In this document: piece by piece, positions 1 to 6,632 of the stretch
Layout of the letters: each line of letters begins with the position of its first letter
How positions within the stretch are numbered: position 1 is the first letter of the stretch
Notes under the pieces: generated by a model
Databases searched by the model: none
The model's input: only the letters and a program-made list of their open reading frames with translations
Told to the model about the DNA's origin: nothing
Position numbers and translations under genes: made by a program
Assembly (NCBI GenBank): GCA_034370465.1
Contig: JAXMLA010000368.1
Location: 1-8,471, forward strand
Direction of reading: 5' to 3'
DNA: 8,471 nucleotides
Source of the DNA: UBA2197 sp034370465
Lineage (GTDB): Bacteria > Desulfobacterota > Desulfuromonadia > Desulfuromonadales > UBA2197

Positions 1-249
1 AGAATCCGACCATCGATCTCCCCGGAAGGACGGAAGGATTTCGATTTTTTCGTTTCATTTACCAACGGCTGCACAAGCTGTCAGGGGTGTGTCGCCATCT
101 GTCCCACCGGTGCCTTGCAGACAATATCAGCCGAGACACCGCCGTTTTTTGACCAGCTTATCTGTACGGGATGCAGTCTGTGCAGTGAATTTTGCCTGGA
201 TGGTGCCATAAAGGTTCATCCAGAGAACATCGAAGGAAAATCAGAATAA
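1..249 (+). CDS. Two-cluster [4Fe-4S] ferredoxin-like protein, 3' end only
   Basis: The reading frame is open from the first base of the window and ends at TAA 247-249, so only the last 82 residues are visible and the start lies upstream. Two cysteine clusters are complete: CX2CX2CX3CP (Cys24, 27, 30, 34 of the visible part, followed by Pro-Thr-Gly-Ala) and CX2CX2CX3C (Cys55, 58, 61, 65, followed by Leu-Asp-Gly-Ala). This is the bacterial dicluster ferredoxin fold, expected to hold two [4Fe-4S] clusters and pass electrons between proteins. The tail after the second cluster is short and charged. It lies just ahead of the molybdenum cofactor genes, so a NapF-like or molybdoenzyme electron-transfer subunit is possible, but the missing N-terminus prevents a firmer name. 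The ferredoxin fold is certain; the exact role is not. Confidence 0.85.
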   Translation, partial: RIRPSISPEGRKDFDFFVSFTNGCTSCQGCVAICPTGALQTISAETPPFFDQLICTGCSLCSEFCLDGAIKVHPENIEGKSE

Positions 250-253
250 ATAG

Positions 254-274
254 CCGGAAGCGCAGTCGCTCCGG
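254..274 (+). other. Stem-loop between the ferredoxin gene and mobA
   Basis: CCGG 254-257 plus AGCG 259-262 pairs with CGCT 267-270 plus CCGG 271-274. This makes an 8-base-pair GC-rich stem with one bulged A (258) and the loop CAGT. It starts 5 bases after the ferredoxin stop and ends 20 bases before the chosen mobA start. No run of T follows, so it is not a standard intrinsic terminator. It could slow polymerase, stabilise the upstream mRNA end, or have no role. Confidence 0.4.
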
Positions 275-293
275 AATATTACGGGTCTTCGTT

Positions 294-911
294 ATGCATA
301 TTTCGCACATCGCAACAATAGAGCTGAAAGAGGTCTATGCCGACGTTACCGGCGTCATCCTTGCCGGCGGGCGCAGTCGCCGCATGGGGCAGGACAAGGC
401 GACGCTGGAAGTCGCCGGCGAGACCCTCTTCGACCGCACCCTGACGATGTTGCGCCGCCTCTTCCCCCGCATCCTCATCGCCGGCGACCGGCCCGATCTG
501 GTGCGGCAGGATGTTCCCTGCGTGCCGGACATCTACCCCGGCAGCGCTCTGGGCGGGATTCACAGCGGGCTCTTGGCGGCCTCAACCCCCTGGATCTTTG
601 TCGCCCCCTGCGATCTCGCCTTCCCCGATACGGAGCTGGCGCGTTTCATTTTACAACACCGCGACGGTTATGATGTCGTTGTCCCGCGTACAACCGGGGG
701 CTTCGAGCCGGTCTTTGCCCTTTATCACAAACGCTGTCTGCCCGCGATGGAAGAGATGCTGGCGCGCGGCGCTTGCCGAATTTACGACTTTTACGAAGAG
801 ATGCAGGTTCGTTATCTCGATGCGGAGGAACTTCCGCCCGGTTGGGAGCGCTCCCTGCTTAATCTCAACACCCCGGAGGATCTCCGGCGCATGAAGAAGG
901 AGGCACCATGA
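294..911 (+). CDS. mobA: Molybdenum cofactor guanylyltransferase MobA
   Basis: This enzyme transfers GMP from GTP to Mo-molybdopterin in the cytoplasm, giving the guanine dinucleotide cofactor (MGD) used by DMSO-reductase-family enzymes. The 205-residue product has the family signature in order: LAGG (23-26) with RRMG and Lys35, the nucleotide-binding loop; GSALGGI (83-89); PCDLAF (105-110), where Asp107 is the expected metal ligand; a GFEPVFALY stretch (136-144); and NLNTPED (190-196) near the C-terminus. ATG 294 is chosen because the longer in-frame start at 192 would overlap the ferredoxin gene, run through the stem-loop and add 34 basic residues not seen in the family. Even so, about 20 residues precede the LAGG motif and the ribosome binding site is poor, so the start is uncertain. 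The last four bases overlap mobB (ATGA), indicating translational coupling. Confidence 0.95.
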   Translation: MHISHIATIELKEVYADVTGVILAGGRSRRMGQDKATLEVAGETLFDRTLTMLRRLFPRILIAGDRPDLVRQDVPCVPDIYPGSALGGIHSGLLAASTPWIFVAPCDLAFPDTELARFILQHRDGYDVVVPRTTGGFEPVFALYHKRCLPAMEEMLARGACRIYDFYEEMQVRYLDAEELPPGWERSLLNLNTPEDLRRMKKEAP

Positions 912-1432
912 CCCCCCCGGTTGTATCGATCGTCGCCAAGAGCGGCACCGGCAAGACGACTCTGCTGGAGAAGTTGATCGCCGAACTGAAAAGGCGCGGC
1001 TACCGCGTCGGCGCCGTCAAGCACGATGCTCACAGTTTCAGCATCGATCACGAAGGAAAGGACTCCTGGCGCTTGACCCAGGCCGGTGCCGAGACGACGC
1101 TGATTACCTCTCCTGCCAAGATCGCCATGGTCAAGATGAACGTCGGGGAAGAGCCGTCACTGGCGGAGACAATTGCGCGCTACTGTGGCGATCTCGATAT
1201 CGTCCTGACCGAAGGCTTCAAACGCAGCACCATGCCGAAGATTGAAGTCCATCGCCAGGAGCGCAGCAGCGCTCTGTTATGTCGCGGTGAAGAGTTCGAT
1301 CCCCAGCTCTTTGCGGTTGCCTCCGATGCCGGGTTGCAGCTTGATGTGCCGGTCTTTGATCTCAATGACGCAACCGGTCTCTGCGATCTGATTGTCGCCC
1401 GGTTTTTATCGCCGACGACCCACGAAAGATAA
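908..1432 (+). CDS. mobB: Molybdopterin-guanine dinucleotide biosynthesis adapter MobB
   Basis: MobB is a GTP-binding P-loop protein that assists MobA in forming or delivering the MGD cofactor; it is helpful rather than essential in the systems studied. The 174-residue product has a P-loop AKSGTGKTT at 10-18, in which the first Gly of the Walker A pattern is Ala. It also has VKHDAHSF at 37-44, a DIVLTEGFK segment at 97-105 that forms the second part of the nucleotide site, and KIEVHR at 111-116. The length matches the family. The start is fixed by a strong AAGGAGG at 897-903, four bases before the ATG, and by the 4-base overlap with the mobA stop. moeA begins 6 bases after its TAA, so mobA, mobB and moeA are very likely one transcript. 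Confidence 0.95.
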   Translation: MTPPVVSIVAKSGTGKTTLLEKLIAELKRRGYRVGAVKHDAHSFSIDHEGKDSWRLTQAGAETTLITSPAKIAMVKMNVGEEPSLAETIARYCGDLDIVLTEGFKRSTMPKIEVHRQERSSALLCRGEEFDPQLFAVASDAGLQLDVPVFDLNDATGLCDLIVARFLSPTTHER

Positions 1433-1438
1433 CCGACG

Positions 1439-2647
1439 ATGCTGACTTACGAAGAAGCTTTACAACTGGTTTTGGCGACGGTGCAACCGCTCCCCCCCGT
1501 TGCTGTCCCGCTGACTTCAGCCGCCGGTCGAGTCCTCGCCACTGCCGTCATCGCCACCAGAAATCTGCCGCCGAGTGACAATTCTGCCATGGATGGCTAC
1601 GCCTTCGCCTGGACCGAAGATATTCTTGAAAAGCCGTTGGCTGTTATCGATTTCGTTGCCGCCGGGCACGCCCGCCAGCTTCCGGTCCCGGCCGGCAATG
1701 CGATCAAGATCATGACCGGCGCTCCCCTTTCCCCCAATTGCGACACCGTCGTACCGATCGAGGATGTCGTGGTTATTGAGGGGATGATTCAACTCAAGGA
1801 GAAACCGAGCATCGGTGAAAATATCCGTTACTGCGGTGAAGAGTTGCGCTGCGGCGAGTTGATTCTCGACGCCGGCACCCCGCTCTTTGCCGGAGAGATC
1901 GGATTTCTGGCGGCCGCAGGGATCGAGACCGTGCTGGTCCACCCGGCGCCACGGGTGGCGATCCTCTCCACCGGCGACGAATTGGTGGAACTGGGTGATC
2001 CTCAGGTCGCTGGAAAGATCGTCAACTCCAATGCCTACCTCCTTGCCACCCGTCTGCGCGAAGAAGGATGTGAGCCGATCCTCCTCGGTATCGCCCGCGA
2101 CACCCCGGAAGAGCTTCGCGCCGCCTTGACCAAGGGCCTTCAAGCGGATCTCCTCCTGACCACCGGCGGGGTTTCGGTCGGCGATTGCGATCATGTCCAG
2201 GAAGCTTTGATCAATCTCGGCTTTAACCGTAAATTCTGGAAAGTGGCGATCAAGCCCGGCAAACCGGTCCTCTTCGGGATGATCAATGCACAGCCGGTCT
2301 TCGGCCTCCCCGGTAACCCCGCCGCCACTGCTGCCACCTTTGAGCTCTTTGTGCAACCGGCGCTGCGCCGTCTGGCGGGATTTCCTTCGACCCGCCCTCC
2401 CCGTCTCCGCGTGACTTTGACCGAAGCAATCAAAGGGGGAGGAAAGCGGCAACGCTTTTTGTGGGGGCGGCTGGAAATTCGAAACGGTTCTTTCTGCTTC
2501 ACCTCAGCACATTATCAGGGATCGGGACAGAATCGCAGCCTGCAAGGGGCGCAAGCGCTCCTGCCGATACCGGAGCACAGCCCGGATCTGGCGCCTGGGA
2601 GCGAAGTCGAAATTCTGCTGTTGCGTATGCCCCCCGGACAACCGTAA
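1439..2647 (+). CDS. moeA: Molybdopterin molybdenumtransferase MoeA
   Basis: MoeA catalyses ligation of molybdate to adenylylated molybdopterin, giving active Mo-molybdopterin, the substrate that MobA then converts to MGD. The 402-residue length is typical for the bacterial protein. The N-terminal MoeA region (about 1-165) carries PPSDNSAMDGYAF at 44-56, with the conserved Asp52. The central MoCF-binding domain (about 170-310) carries ILSTGDEL at 175-182, the TTGGVSVGDCDHV loop at 241-253, KPGKPVLFG at 272-280 and GLPGNP at 289-294. A small C-terminal beta domain covers about 320-398. Start ATG 1439 directly follows mobB with only a weak GAAAG ahead of it, so translation probably depends on ribosomes arriving from mobB. 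A tungsten role is possible in some anaerobes but cannot be read from the sequence. Confidence 0.97.
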   Translation: MLTYEEALQLVLATVQPLPPVAVPLTSAAGRVLATAVIATRNLPPSDNSAMDGYAFAWTEDILEKPLAVIDFVAAGHARQLPVPAGNAIKIMTGAPLSPNCDTVVPIEDVVVIEGMIQLKEKPSIGENIRYCGEELRCGELILDAGTPLFAGEIGFLAAAGIETVLVHPAPRVAILSTGDELVELGDPQVAGKIVNSNAYLLATRLREEGCEPILLGIARDTPEELRAALTKGLQADLLLTTGGVSVGDCDHVQEALINLGFNRKFWKVAIKPGKPVLFGMINAQPVFGLPGNPAATAATFELFVQPALRRLAGFPSTRPPRLRVTLTEAIKGGGKRQRFLWGRLEIRNGSFCFTSAHYQGSGQNRSLQGAQALLPIPEHSPDLAPGSEVEILLLRMPPGQP

Positions 2648-2692
2648 TCACGCATAAATCATCTCCACCCTCTTACTAAAGGAGCCAACACT

Positions 2693-2878
2693 ATGTTTGG
2701 ACTTGGAACCTCGGAACTGATGATTATTCTCTTGCTGGTCCTGGTCGTCTTTGGCGCTGGCAAGCTCTCCTCGATCGGCGGTGCCCTCGGCAAAGGGATC
2801 AAGAATTTCAAGGAAGGGGTTGGTGAAGAGACGGAAACAAAGCCAGCGCCGCCGAAGAAGAAGGATGAAGAGAGTTAA
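2693..2878 (+). CDS. tatA: Sec-independent protein translocase subunit TatA
   Basis: TatA monomers assemble in the inner membrane to let folded proteins with twin-arginine signals cross. The 61-residue product has the family layout: a short N-terminus with FGLGTSEL and the polar Glu8, a single membrane helix at about 9-20, the Phe20-Gly21 hinge, an amphipathic helix at about 24-45 (KLSSIGGALGKGIKNFK), and a short charged tail rich in Lys, Glu and Pro. The usual Pro after Lys-Leu at the hinge is Ser26 here. The start is supported by AAAGGAG at 2678-2684, 8 bases upstream. No tatB or tatC is in the window. Its place behind the MGD cofactor genes fits, because many MGD enzymes are Tat substrates. 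TatE or TatB are alternatives, but the length and Glu8 favour TatA/E. Confidence 0.95.
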   Translation: MFGLGTSELMIILLLVLVVFGAGKLSSIGGALGKGIKNFKEGVGEETETKPAPPKKKDEES

Positions 2879-2904
2879 AGCCGCTCTAGGTGTCGTTCCG
2901 CCGG

Positions 2905-2933
2905 TTGACGGGTCTTCCTGCCTGGGGTATATT
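2905..2933 (+). promoter_or_regulatory. Sigma-70-type promoter for the chemoreceptor gene
   Basis: TTGACG (2905-2910) and TATATT (2928-2933) match the -35 and -10 consensus at five of six positions each, with the optimal 17-base spacer. The predicted transcript would begin near 2940, leaving a leader of about 64 bases before ATG 3004. It lies in the only sizeable plus-strand gap, between tatA and the chemoreceptor gene, so it most likely gives that gene its own transcription. Confidence 0.65.
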
Positions 2934-2939
2934 GCTTGC
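2926..2939 (+). promoter_or_regulatory. Possible sigma-54 (-24/-12) element overlapping the -10 box
   Basis: GG at 2926-2927 and GC at 2938-2939 are separated by exactly 10 bases, and the downstream half is a perfect TTGCA (2936-2940). The upstream half, GGGTAT, matches the TGGCAC consensus only partly. It overlaps the -10 of the sigma-70-type promoter, so one of the two may be chance. The sigma-54 activator encoded at 5257-6615 makes the idea worth noting. Confidence 0.25.
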
Positions 2940-2990
2940 ATTAAAACTTACCCACTCGCGTTGGTTTGTTGAAGCCTCATCTAAGGTTCT

Positions 2991-2996
2991 GAAGGA
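2991..2996 (+). promoter_or_regulatory. Ribosome binding site that sets the chemoreceptor start
   Basis: GAAGGA lies 7 bases ahead of ATG 3004. The same frame is open back to GTG 2890, but that start lies only 11 bases after the tatA stop and upstream of the predicted promoter, so its translation would not be possible from that promoter. ATG 3004 also begins directly before the first membrane helix. Confidence 0.75.
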
Positions 2997-3003
2997 ACAA
3001 AAA

Positions 3004-5154
3004 ATGACACTCCGAATCAAGATGTCCCTTCTGGCGGCCATTGTCTTTATTGGTTTCCTGACCTCAATCCTCACCGGTCTAGCAGTCGTTCGGCAGGTCC
3101 GCGTCGGCGGGGAAATTTATGGGACGATCAAAGCCTACAAGGCGTTGATGGAAGGGGTCGCACTCTTGAAGTCCGACCTCAATCAGGTTCGGGCTGAATC
3201 GTTTAACCTGATTCTTGAGAATGATCCGGATAAAATCAATCAGATTGAAGGCCGTCTCGGGGAACTTAAAGCCGGTATCGATAGCCGCTTTGATGCGACG
3301 TCGCAATTGACGTTGGAAGAAGAGAAGACGCTTTCGCTACAAGATGCCCAGACCACCTGGAGTGAGTTTGCGCAAACCGTGACCGATGAACTCATTCCTG
3401 CAATTCGCGCTGCCAACCGCGACCAGGCACTGACGCTTGCGAGCGGTATTCAGCGCATGCGTTACGAACGATTCAGCGATCAACTCGACGGATTAGTTGC
3501 GGTCCTTTCACTGGAAATCGACGAACTGGAAACCGCTGCCACGGCCACGGCGCAGCGCCGGATGATGTTTTCGGCGATGATCGGCGGGGGACTTTTTCTG
3601 GTCGTGGTCGTGGCCACCGTCCTGATCTCCCGCTCGATTGCAAGCGCTGTCCTTAGCGGAGCCCGTTTTGCGCAAACGGTGGCAAGGGGGGATCTAACCG
3701 GATCTCTGGCGGTGAAAAGTCGTGACGAAATTGGCGATCTCACCCAGGCACTGAACACCATGGTGACGGGATTAAGTGCCATGGTCCACCGGGTCGGGGC
3801 TTCCGCCGGACAGTTGACAACTATCTCGGCCGACATCCTCACCGCTTCGAAACAGGTGATCAGCGCCGCAGAGTTACAATCAGGTGCGGTGCAGGAGACC
3901 TCCTCCGCTATTGACGAAATCGGCTATTCCATCAAATCGGTTGCGGAAGGGGTCAATCACCTTGCCGGCGCCACGGAAGAGAACACCTCTTCGACTCTGG
4001 AGATGGCTTCCAGCATCGAGGAGGTCGCCAAGAATGTTGATGTTCTCGCTGCTGCCGTCGAGGAGATCGGTTCATCGATCGCGCAAATGGCCGCTTCGAT
4101 TGGGCAGGTTGCGGCGAGTGCCGATACTTTGAAACAGACCTCGGAGATCACCTCCTCTTCGATCAATGAAATGGATGCCTCGATCCGCGAGGTGGAGGAG
4201 AATGCGATTGCCACCGCCGCCATCGCCGAAGAGGTTCGCCGTGACGCCGAGACCGGCAAGAGCGCCGTCGATTCGACGATTGCCGGGATGCAGGAGATCA
4301 AAGAGTCCGCCGCAGTCTCCGCAGAAGTAATCAAAACGCTTTCCGGCAAAGTCGAAAAGATCGGAGACATCCTTTCGGTCATCGATGAAGTTGTTGCCCA
4401 AATCAATCTTCTTTCTCTCAATGCATCGATTATTGCCGCGCAGGCAGGAGAACATGGCAAGGGGTTTGCCGTGGTCGCTGATGAGATCAAGAAACTTTCT
4501 GAAAGGACCGGGCTCTCGACCCGCGAGATCGCAGTGGTCATTGAGGGGGTTCAAGTCGAATCGCGTCGTGCCGTTACTGCCATTGATCAGGCTGAGAGCA
4601 GTATCGTTGAAGGGGAGAGACTTTCGCAACTCTCCGGGGAAGCGTTGGCCAAAATCGTTGACGGTGTAGAAAGAACGACAGTGCAGATGGGAGGGATTGT
4701 CCGTTCAACCCGTGAACAGGCACGGGGGAGCAATATGATCCGGAAGGCGATGGATAATGTCGCGGATATGATTCGTCAAATTGCCGTTGCAACCAGCCAG
4801 CAGGAGAAGGGGAGCGACCAGATCATGGCAGCATCCGAAAGGATGAAAAATCTTACTGCTCAGGTGCGATCGAGTACCCATGAGCAAAGCCAGTCAAGCG
4901 CCGCCATTGCTCATTCGACGGAAAAAATGGCGACGATGATCGAACAGATCAAGCGGGCATGTGACGAACAAGGGAAGGGAAGCAGATCGATTGTCCATGC
5001 GATCGAGAATATTCGTTCTGCGACGGAGGTTAATCTTAACGCCGTGCAAGTGATGGATGTCGCTGTGGCCGGACTGGGTGAGCAGACAGAGACCCTTCTG
5101 CACGAAATGGAGGCTTTTCAAGTGCGGCAGATAGAGGGAGAAGGTATCAGTTGA
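3004..5154 (+). CDS. Methyl-accepting chemotaxis protein with long signalling domain
   Basis: This is an inner-membrane receptor that should sense a periplasmic signal and control CheA kinase through CheW. From ATG 3004 it has 716 residues. Membrane helix 1 (about 8-29) is followed by an all-helical periplasmic region of about 155 residues, resembling the four-helix-bundle ligand domain. Membrane helix 2 (about 187-208), a HAMP domain (about 209-262) and a long coiled coil (about 265-700) follow. The signalling hairpin turn is at about 465-490, with GEHGKGFAVVADEIK clearly matching the family. Compared with E. coli Tsr, the tip has Ala465, Ile477 and Gln480 where Tsr has Phe, Glu and Arg. No NWETF-like CheR docking tail is present; the protein ends EGEGIS. 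The cytoplasmic part, about 450 residues, is far longer than in enteric receptors. The ligand cannot be inferred. No che genes are nearby. Confidence 0.96.
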   Translation: MTLRIKMSLLAAIVFIGFLTSILTGLAVVRQVRVGGEIYGTIKAYKALMEGVALLKSDLNQVRAESFNLILENDPDKINQIEGRLGELKAGIDSRFDATSQLTLEEEKTLSLQDAQTTWSEFAQTVTDELIPAIRAANRDQALTLASGIQRMRYERFSDQLDGLVAVLSLEIDELETAATATAQRRMMFSAMIGGGLFLVVVVATVLISRSIASAVLSGARFAQTVARGDLTGSLAVKSRDEIGDLTQALNTMVTGLSAMVHRVGASAGQLTTISADILTASKQVISAAELQSGAVQETSSAIDEIGYSIKSVAEGVNHLAGATEENTSSTLEMASSIEEVAKNVDVLAAAVEEIGSSIAQMAASIGQVAASADTLKQTSEITSSSINEMDASIREVEENAIATAAIAEEVRRDAETGKSAVDSTIAGMQEIKESAAVSAEVIKTLSGKVEKIGDILSVIDEVVAQINLLSLNASIIAAQAGEHGKGFAVVADEIKKLSERTGLSTREIAVVIEGVQVESRRAVTAIDQAESSIVEGERLSQLSGEALAKIVDGVERTTVQMGGIVRSTREQARGSNMIRKAMDNVADMIRQIAVATSQQEKGSDQIMAASERMKNLTAQVRSSTHEQSQSSAAIAHSTEKMATMIEQIKRACDEQGKGSRSIVHAIENIRSATEVNLNAVQVMDVAVAGLGEQTETLLHEMEAFQVRQIEGEGIS

Positions 5155-5212
5155 TTTTTCCCTTTTTGCGGCGCACTCGAAGTTTCCTTTGGAAATTAAA
5201 GATACGAATAGA

Positions 5213-5230
5213 AGCGGGTTCCCGCCCGCT
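5213..5230. terminator. Stem-loop between convergent genes, possible weak terminator
   Basis: AGCGGG (5213-5218) pairs perfectly with CCCGCT (5225-5230) around a 6-base loop. It sits in the 102-base gap between the chemoreceptor stop (5154) and the response regulator stop (5257), where both transcripts should end. On the plus strand no T run follows. On the minus strand the sequence beyond it is only moderately T-rich (CTATTCGTATCTTTAATTT). A smaller hairpin, TTTCC-TTT-GGAAA, lies at 5183-5195. Either may contribute to ending transcription, but neither is a textbook terminator. Confidence 0.35.
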
Positions 5231-5256
5231 CCTGCAACCCTATGGCTATTCCCCCC

Positions 5257-6615
5257 TCACTTACGCTCCCCTTTCACCAGCAGACCGATCTCTTTCAGGC
5301 GATACTGCAAGGTGCGCAGCGAGATGCCGAGCGCCTCGGCCGTCTGCCGCCGGTTCCCCTGATACTCTTGCAGCGCTCGGCAAATCGTCTCTTGCTCACG
5401 ATCCTTGAGGACTCCTCTCCGCGCCGTCATCGCGGGATTCAGTTCCAGGATCTCCGCCGGGAGTTCGTTCGGGGTGATGACCCCGCGGGCGAGGATGACG
5501 CCGCGCTCAATGACATTCTGCAGCTCCCGGACATTGCCGGGCCAACTGTGTCGTTGCAGCAGGGCCAGGGCTTCGGCGGTGATGCCGGTAGGACGGCGGG
5601 AACCGCCGGTCGCTGAAAAACGTGCGCAGAAATGGCGGACGAGTTGCGGGATGGCATCGACGCGCTCGCGCAAGGGGGGGAGGGTCAGCGGAAAGACATG
5701 CAAGCGATAGAAGAGGTCCTCACGAAAGCGCTTCCCGGCGACCTCCAGGGCCAGGTCACGATTGGAGGCGGCAATCACCCGCACATCCGCCTTGATCTGC
5801 AGCATCCCTCCCAATCGCTCAAAGACCCGCTCCTGCAGGACCCGCAGCAGCTTTGCTTGCAGCAAGGGGGGCATTTCGCCGATCTCGTCGAGGAAGATCG
5901 TCCCCCCCTGGGCGAGTTCAAATTTACCGCGGCGTGCCTGCACTGCGCCGGTAAAGGCGCCGCGCTCGTGACCAAAGAGCTCACTCTCCAGAAGATTCTC
6001 AGGGATGGCGGCGCAGTTGAGGGGAATAAATGGCCCCCCCTTGCGGGGACTGGCGAGGTGGATCATTCGTGCAATCAACTCCTTGCCAGTCCCGCTTTCA
6101 CCGTGGAGGAGGACCGTTGCCGGAGTCCGGGCGACATCCTGGACCTGTTTTCTGATCACCGCCATGGCTCGGCCGGCAAAGATCAGCTCTTCCGGGGGGA
6201 GTCCGGCCTCTGCGGTCTCCTGTAATGAAATCGACATCCGTTCGAGCTCCACTTGCTCCAAGGCCCGGCCGACAGTGGCAAGGAGGCTCGCAGGGTCGGG
6301 GAGAGGTTTGGTGAGAAAATCGAAGGCTCCGTCCTTAATCGCCGCCACAGCTTCGTCCACCCGGCCGAAGGCGGTGATAAAGATAAAGAGGGGGGCGACC
6401 GCTTCTCTCCGCGTGGCGCGGAAGAGGTCGAGGCCGCTGCGGACCGGCATCTTCAGGTCGCAGAGGACCAGGTCGAAGCGCTCACGCTGAATGCGGCGCA
6501 GCCCCTCGCCGCCGTCGCCGGCCGTGGCGACGGTATAGCCGGCACTATCGAGAATGGTCCTCAGCAGTTCCCGGAAGACCGCGTCATCTTCGACGATTAG
6601 TATGGTCGCGGACAT
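5257..6615 (-). CDS. Sigma-54-dependent response regulator (NtrC/ZraR type)
   Basis: This cytoplasmic transcription activator, once phosphorylated, should drive sigma-54 promoters using ATP. The 452-residue product has three domains. The receiver (1-120) has the acidic pair Asp10-Asp11, phospho-acceptor Asp53, Thr81 and Lys103. The AAA+ domain (about 145-375) has Walker A GESGTGKE (172-179), the sigma-54-contacting GAFTGA loop (219-224), Walker B FLDEIGEM (241-248) and FREDLFYRL (297-305) with arginine-finger residues. A Fis-type helix-turn-helix lies at the C-terminus (about 405-445, TAEALGISLRTLQYRLK). All expected catalytic residues are present. Start ATG 6615 is fixed by GGAGG four bases upstream and by the receiver beginning at once. 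It lies 17 bases after the kinase stop, so the two are one operon and very likely partners. The target genes are not visible. Confidence 0.96.
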   Translation of the reverse strand: MSATILIVEDDAVFRELLRTILDSAGYTVATAGDGGEGLRRIQRERFDLVLCDLKMPVRSGLDLFRATRREAVAPLFIFITAFGRVDEAVAAIKDGAFDFLTKPLPDPASLLATVGRALEQVELERMSISLQETAEAGLPPEELIFAGRAMAVIRKQVQDVARTPATVLLHGESGTGKELIARMIHLASPRKGGPFIPLNCAAIPENLLESELFGHERGAFTGAVQARRGKFELAQGGTIFLDEIGEMPPLLQAKLLRVLQERVFERLGGMLQIKADVRVIAASNRDLALEVAGKRFREDLFYRLHVFPLTLPPLRERVDAIPQLVRHFCARFSATGGSRRPTGITAEALALLQRHSWPGNVRELQNVIERGVILARGVITPNELPAEILELNPAMTARRGVLKDREQETICRALQEYQGNRRQTAEALGISLRTLQYRLKEIGLLVKGERK

Positions 6616-6619
6616 GATT

Positions 6620-6624
6620 CCTCC
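6620..6624 (-). promoter_or_regulatory. Ribosome binding site that sets the response regulator start
   Basis: On the minus strand GGAGG, inside GGGGGAGG, lies four bases before ATG 6615. The same frame is open far upstream, to a TTG at 7038, but that stretch overlaps the kinase gene and has no receiver-like sequence, so this site decides the start. Confidence 0.8.
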
Positions 6625-6632
6625 CCCTGATC

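Noticed and set aside
192..293. Longer MobA with 34 extra N-terminal residues
   Set aside because: It would overlap the ferredoxin gene by 58 bases and run through the stem-loop, and the added residues are Arg/Ser-rich and unlike the family.
1517..2452. Long antisense open frame (311 codons) opposite moeA
   Set aside because: It lies wholly opposite a gene with every MoeA motif. Its product has no recognisable domain, and long antisense frames are common in GC-rich genes with biased third positions.
2621..2650. TTGCGT-N18-TAATCA as a promoter for tatA
   Set aside because: Both boxes match poorly and it lies mostly inside moeA. Co-transcription with moeA is the simpler reading.
2890..3003. 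Chemoreceptor start at GTG 2890
   Set aside because: It lies upstream of the predicted promoter, would place a Trp/Lys/Arg-containing leader before the membrane helix, and lacks a binding site. ATG 3004 has GAAGGA at good spacing.
3957..4541. Antisense open frame opposite the chemoreceptor coiled coil
   Set aside because: Its Ser/Ala/Ile-rich product is the reverse reading of repeated heptads, not an independent protein.
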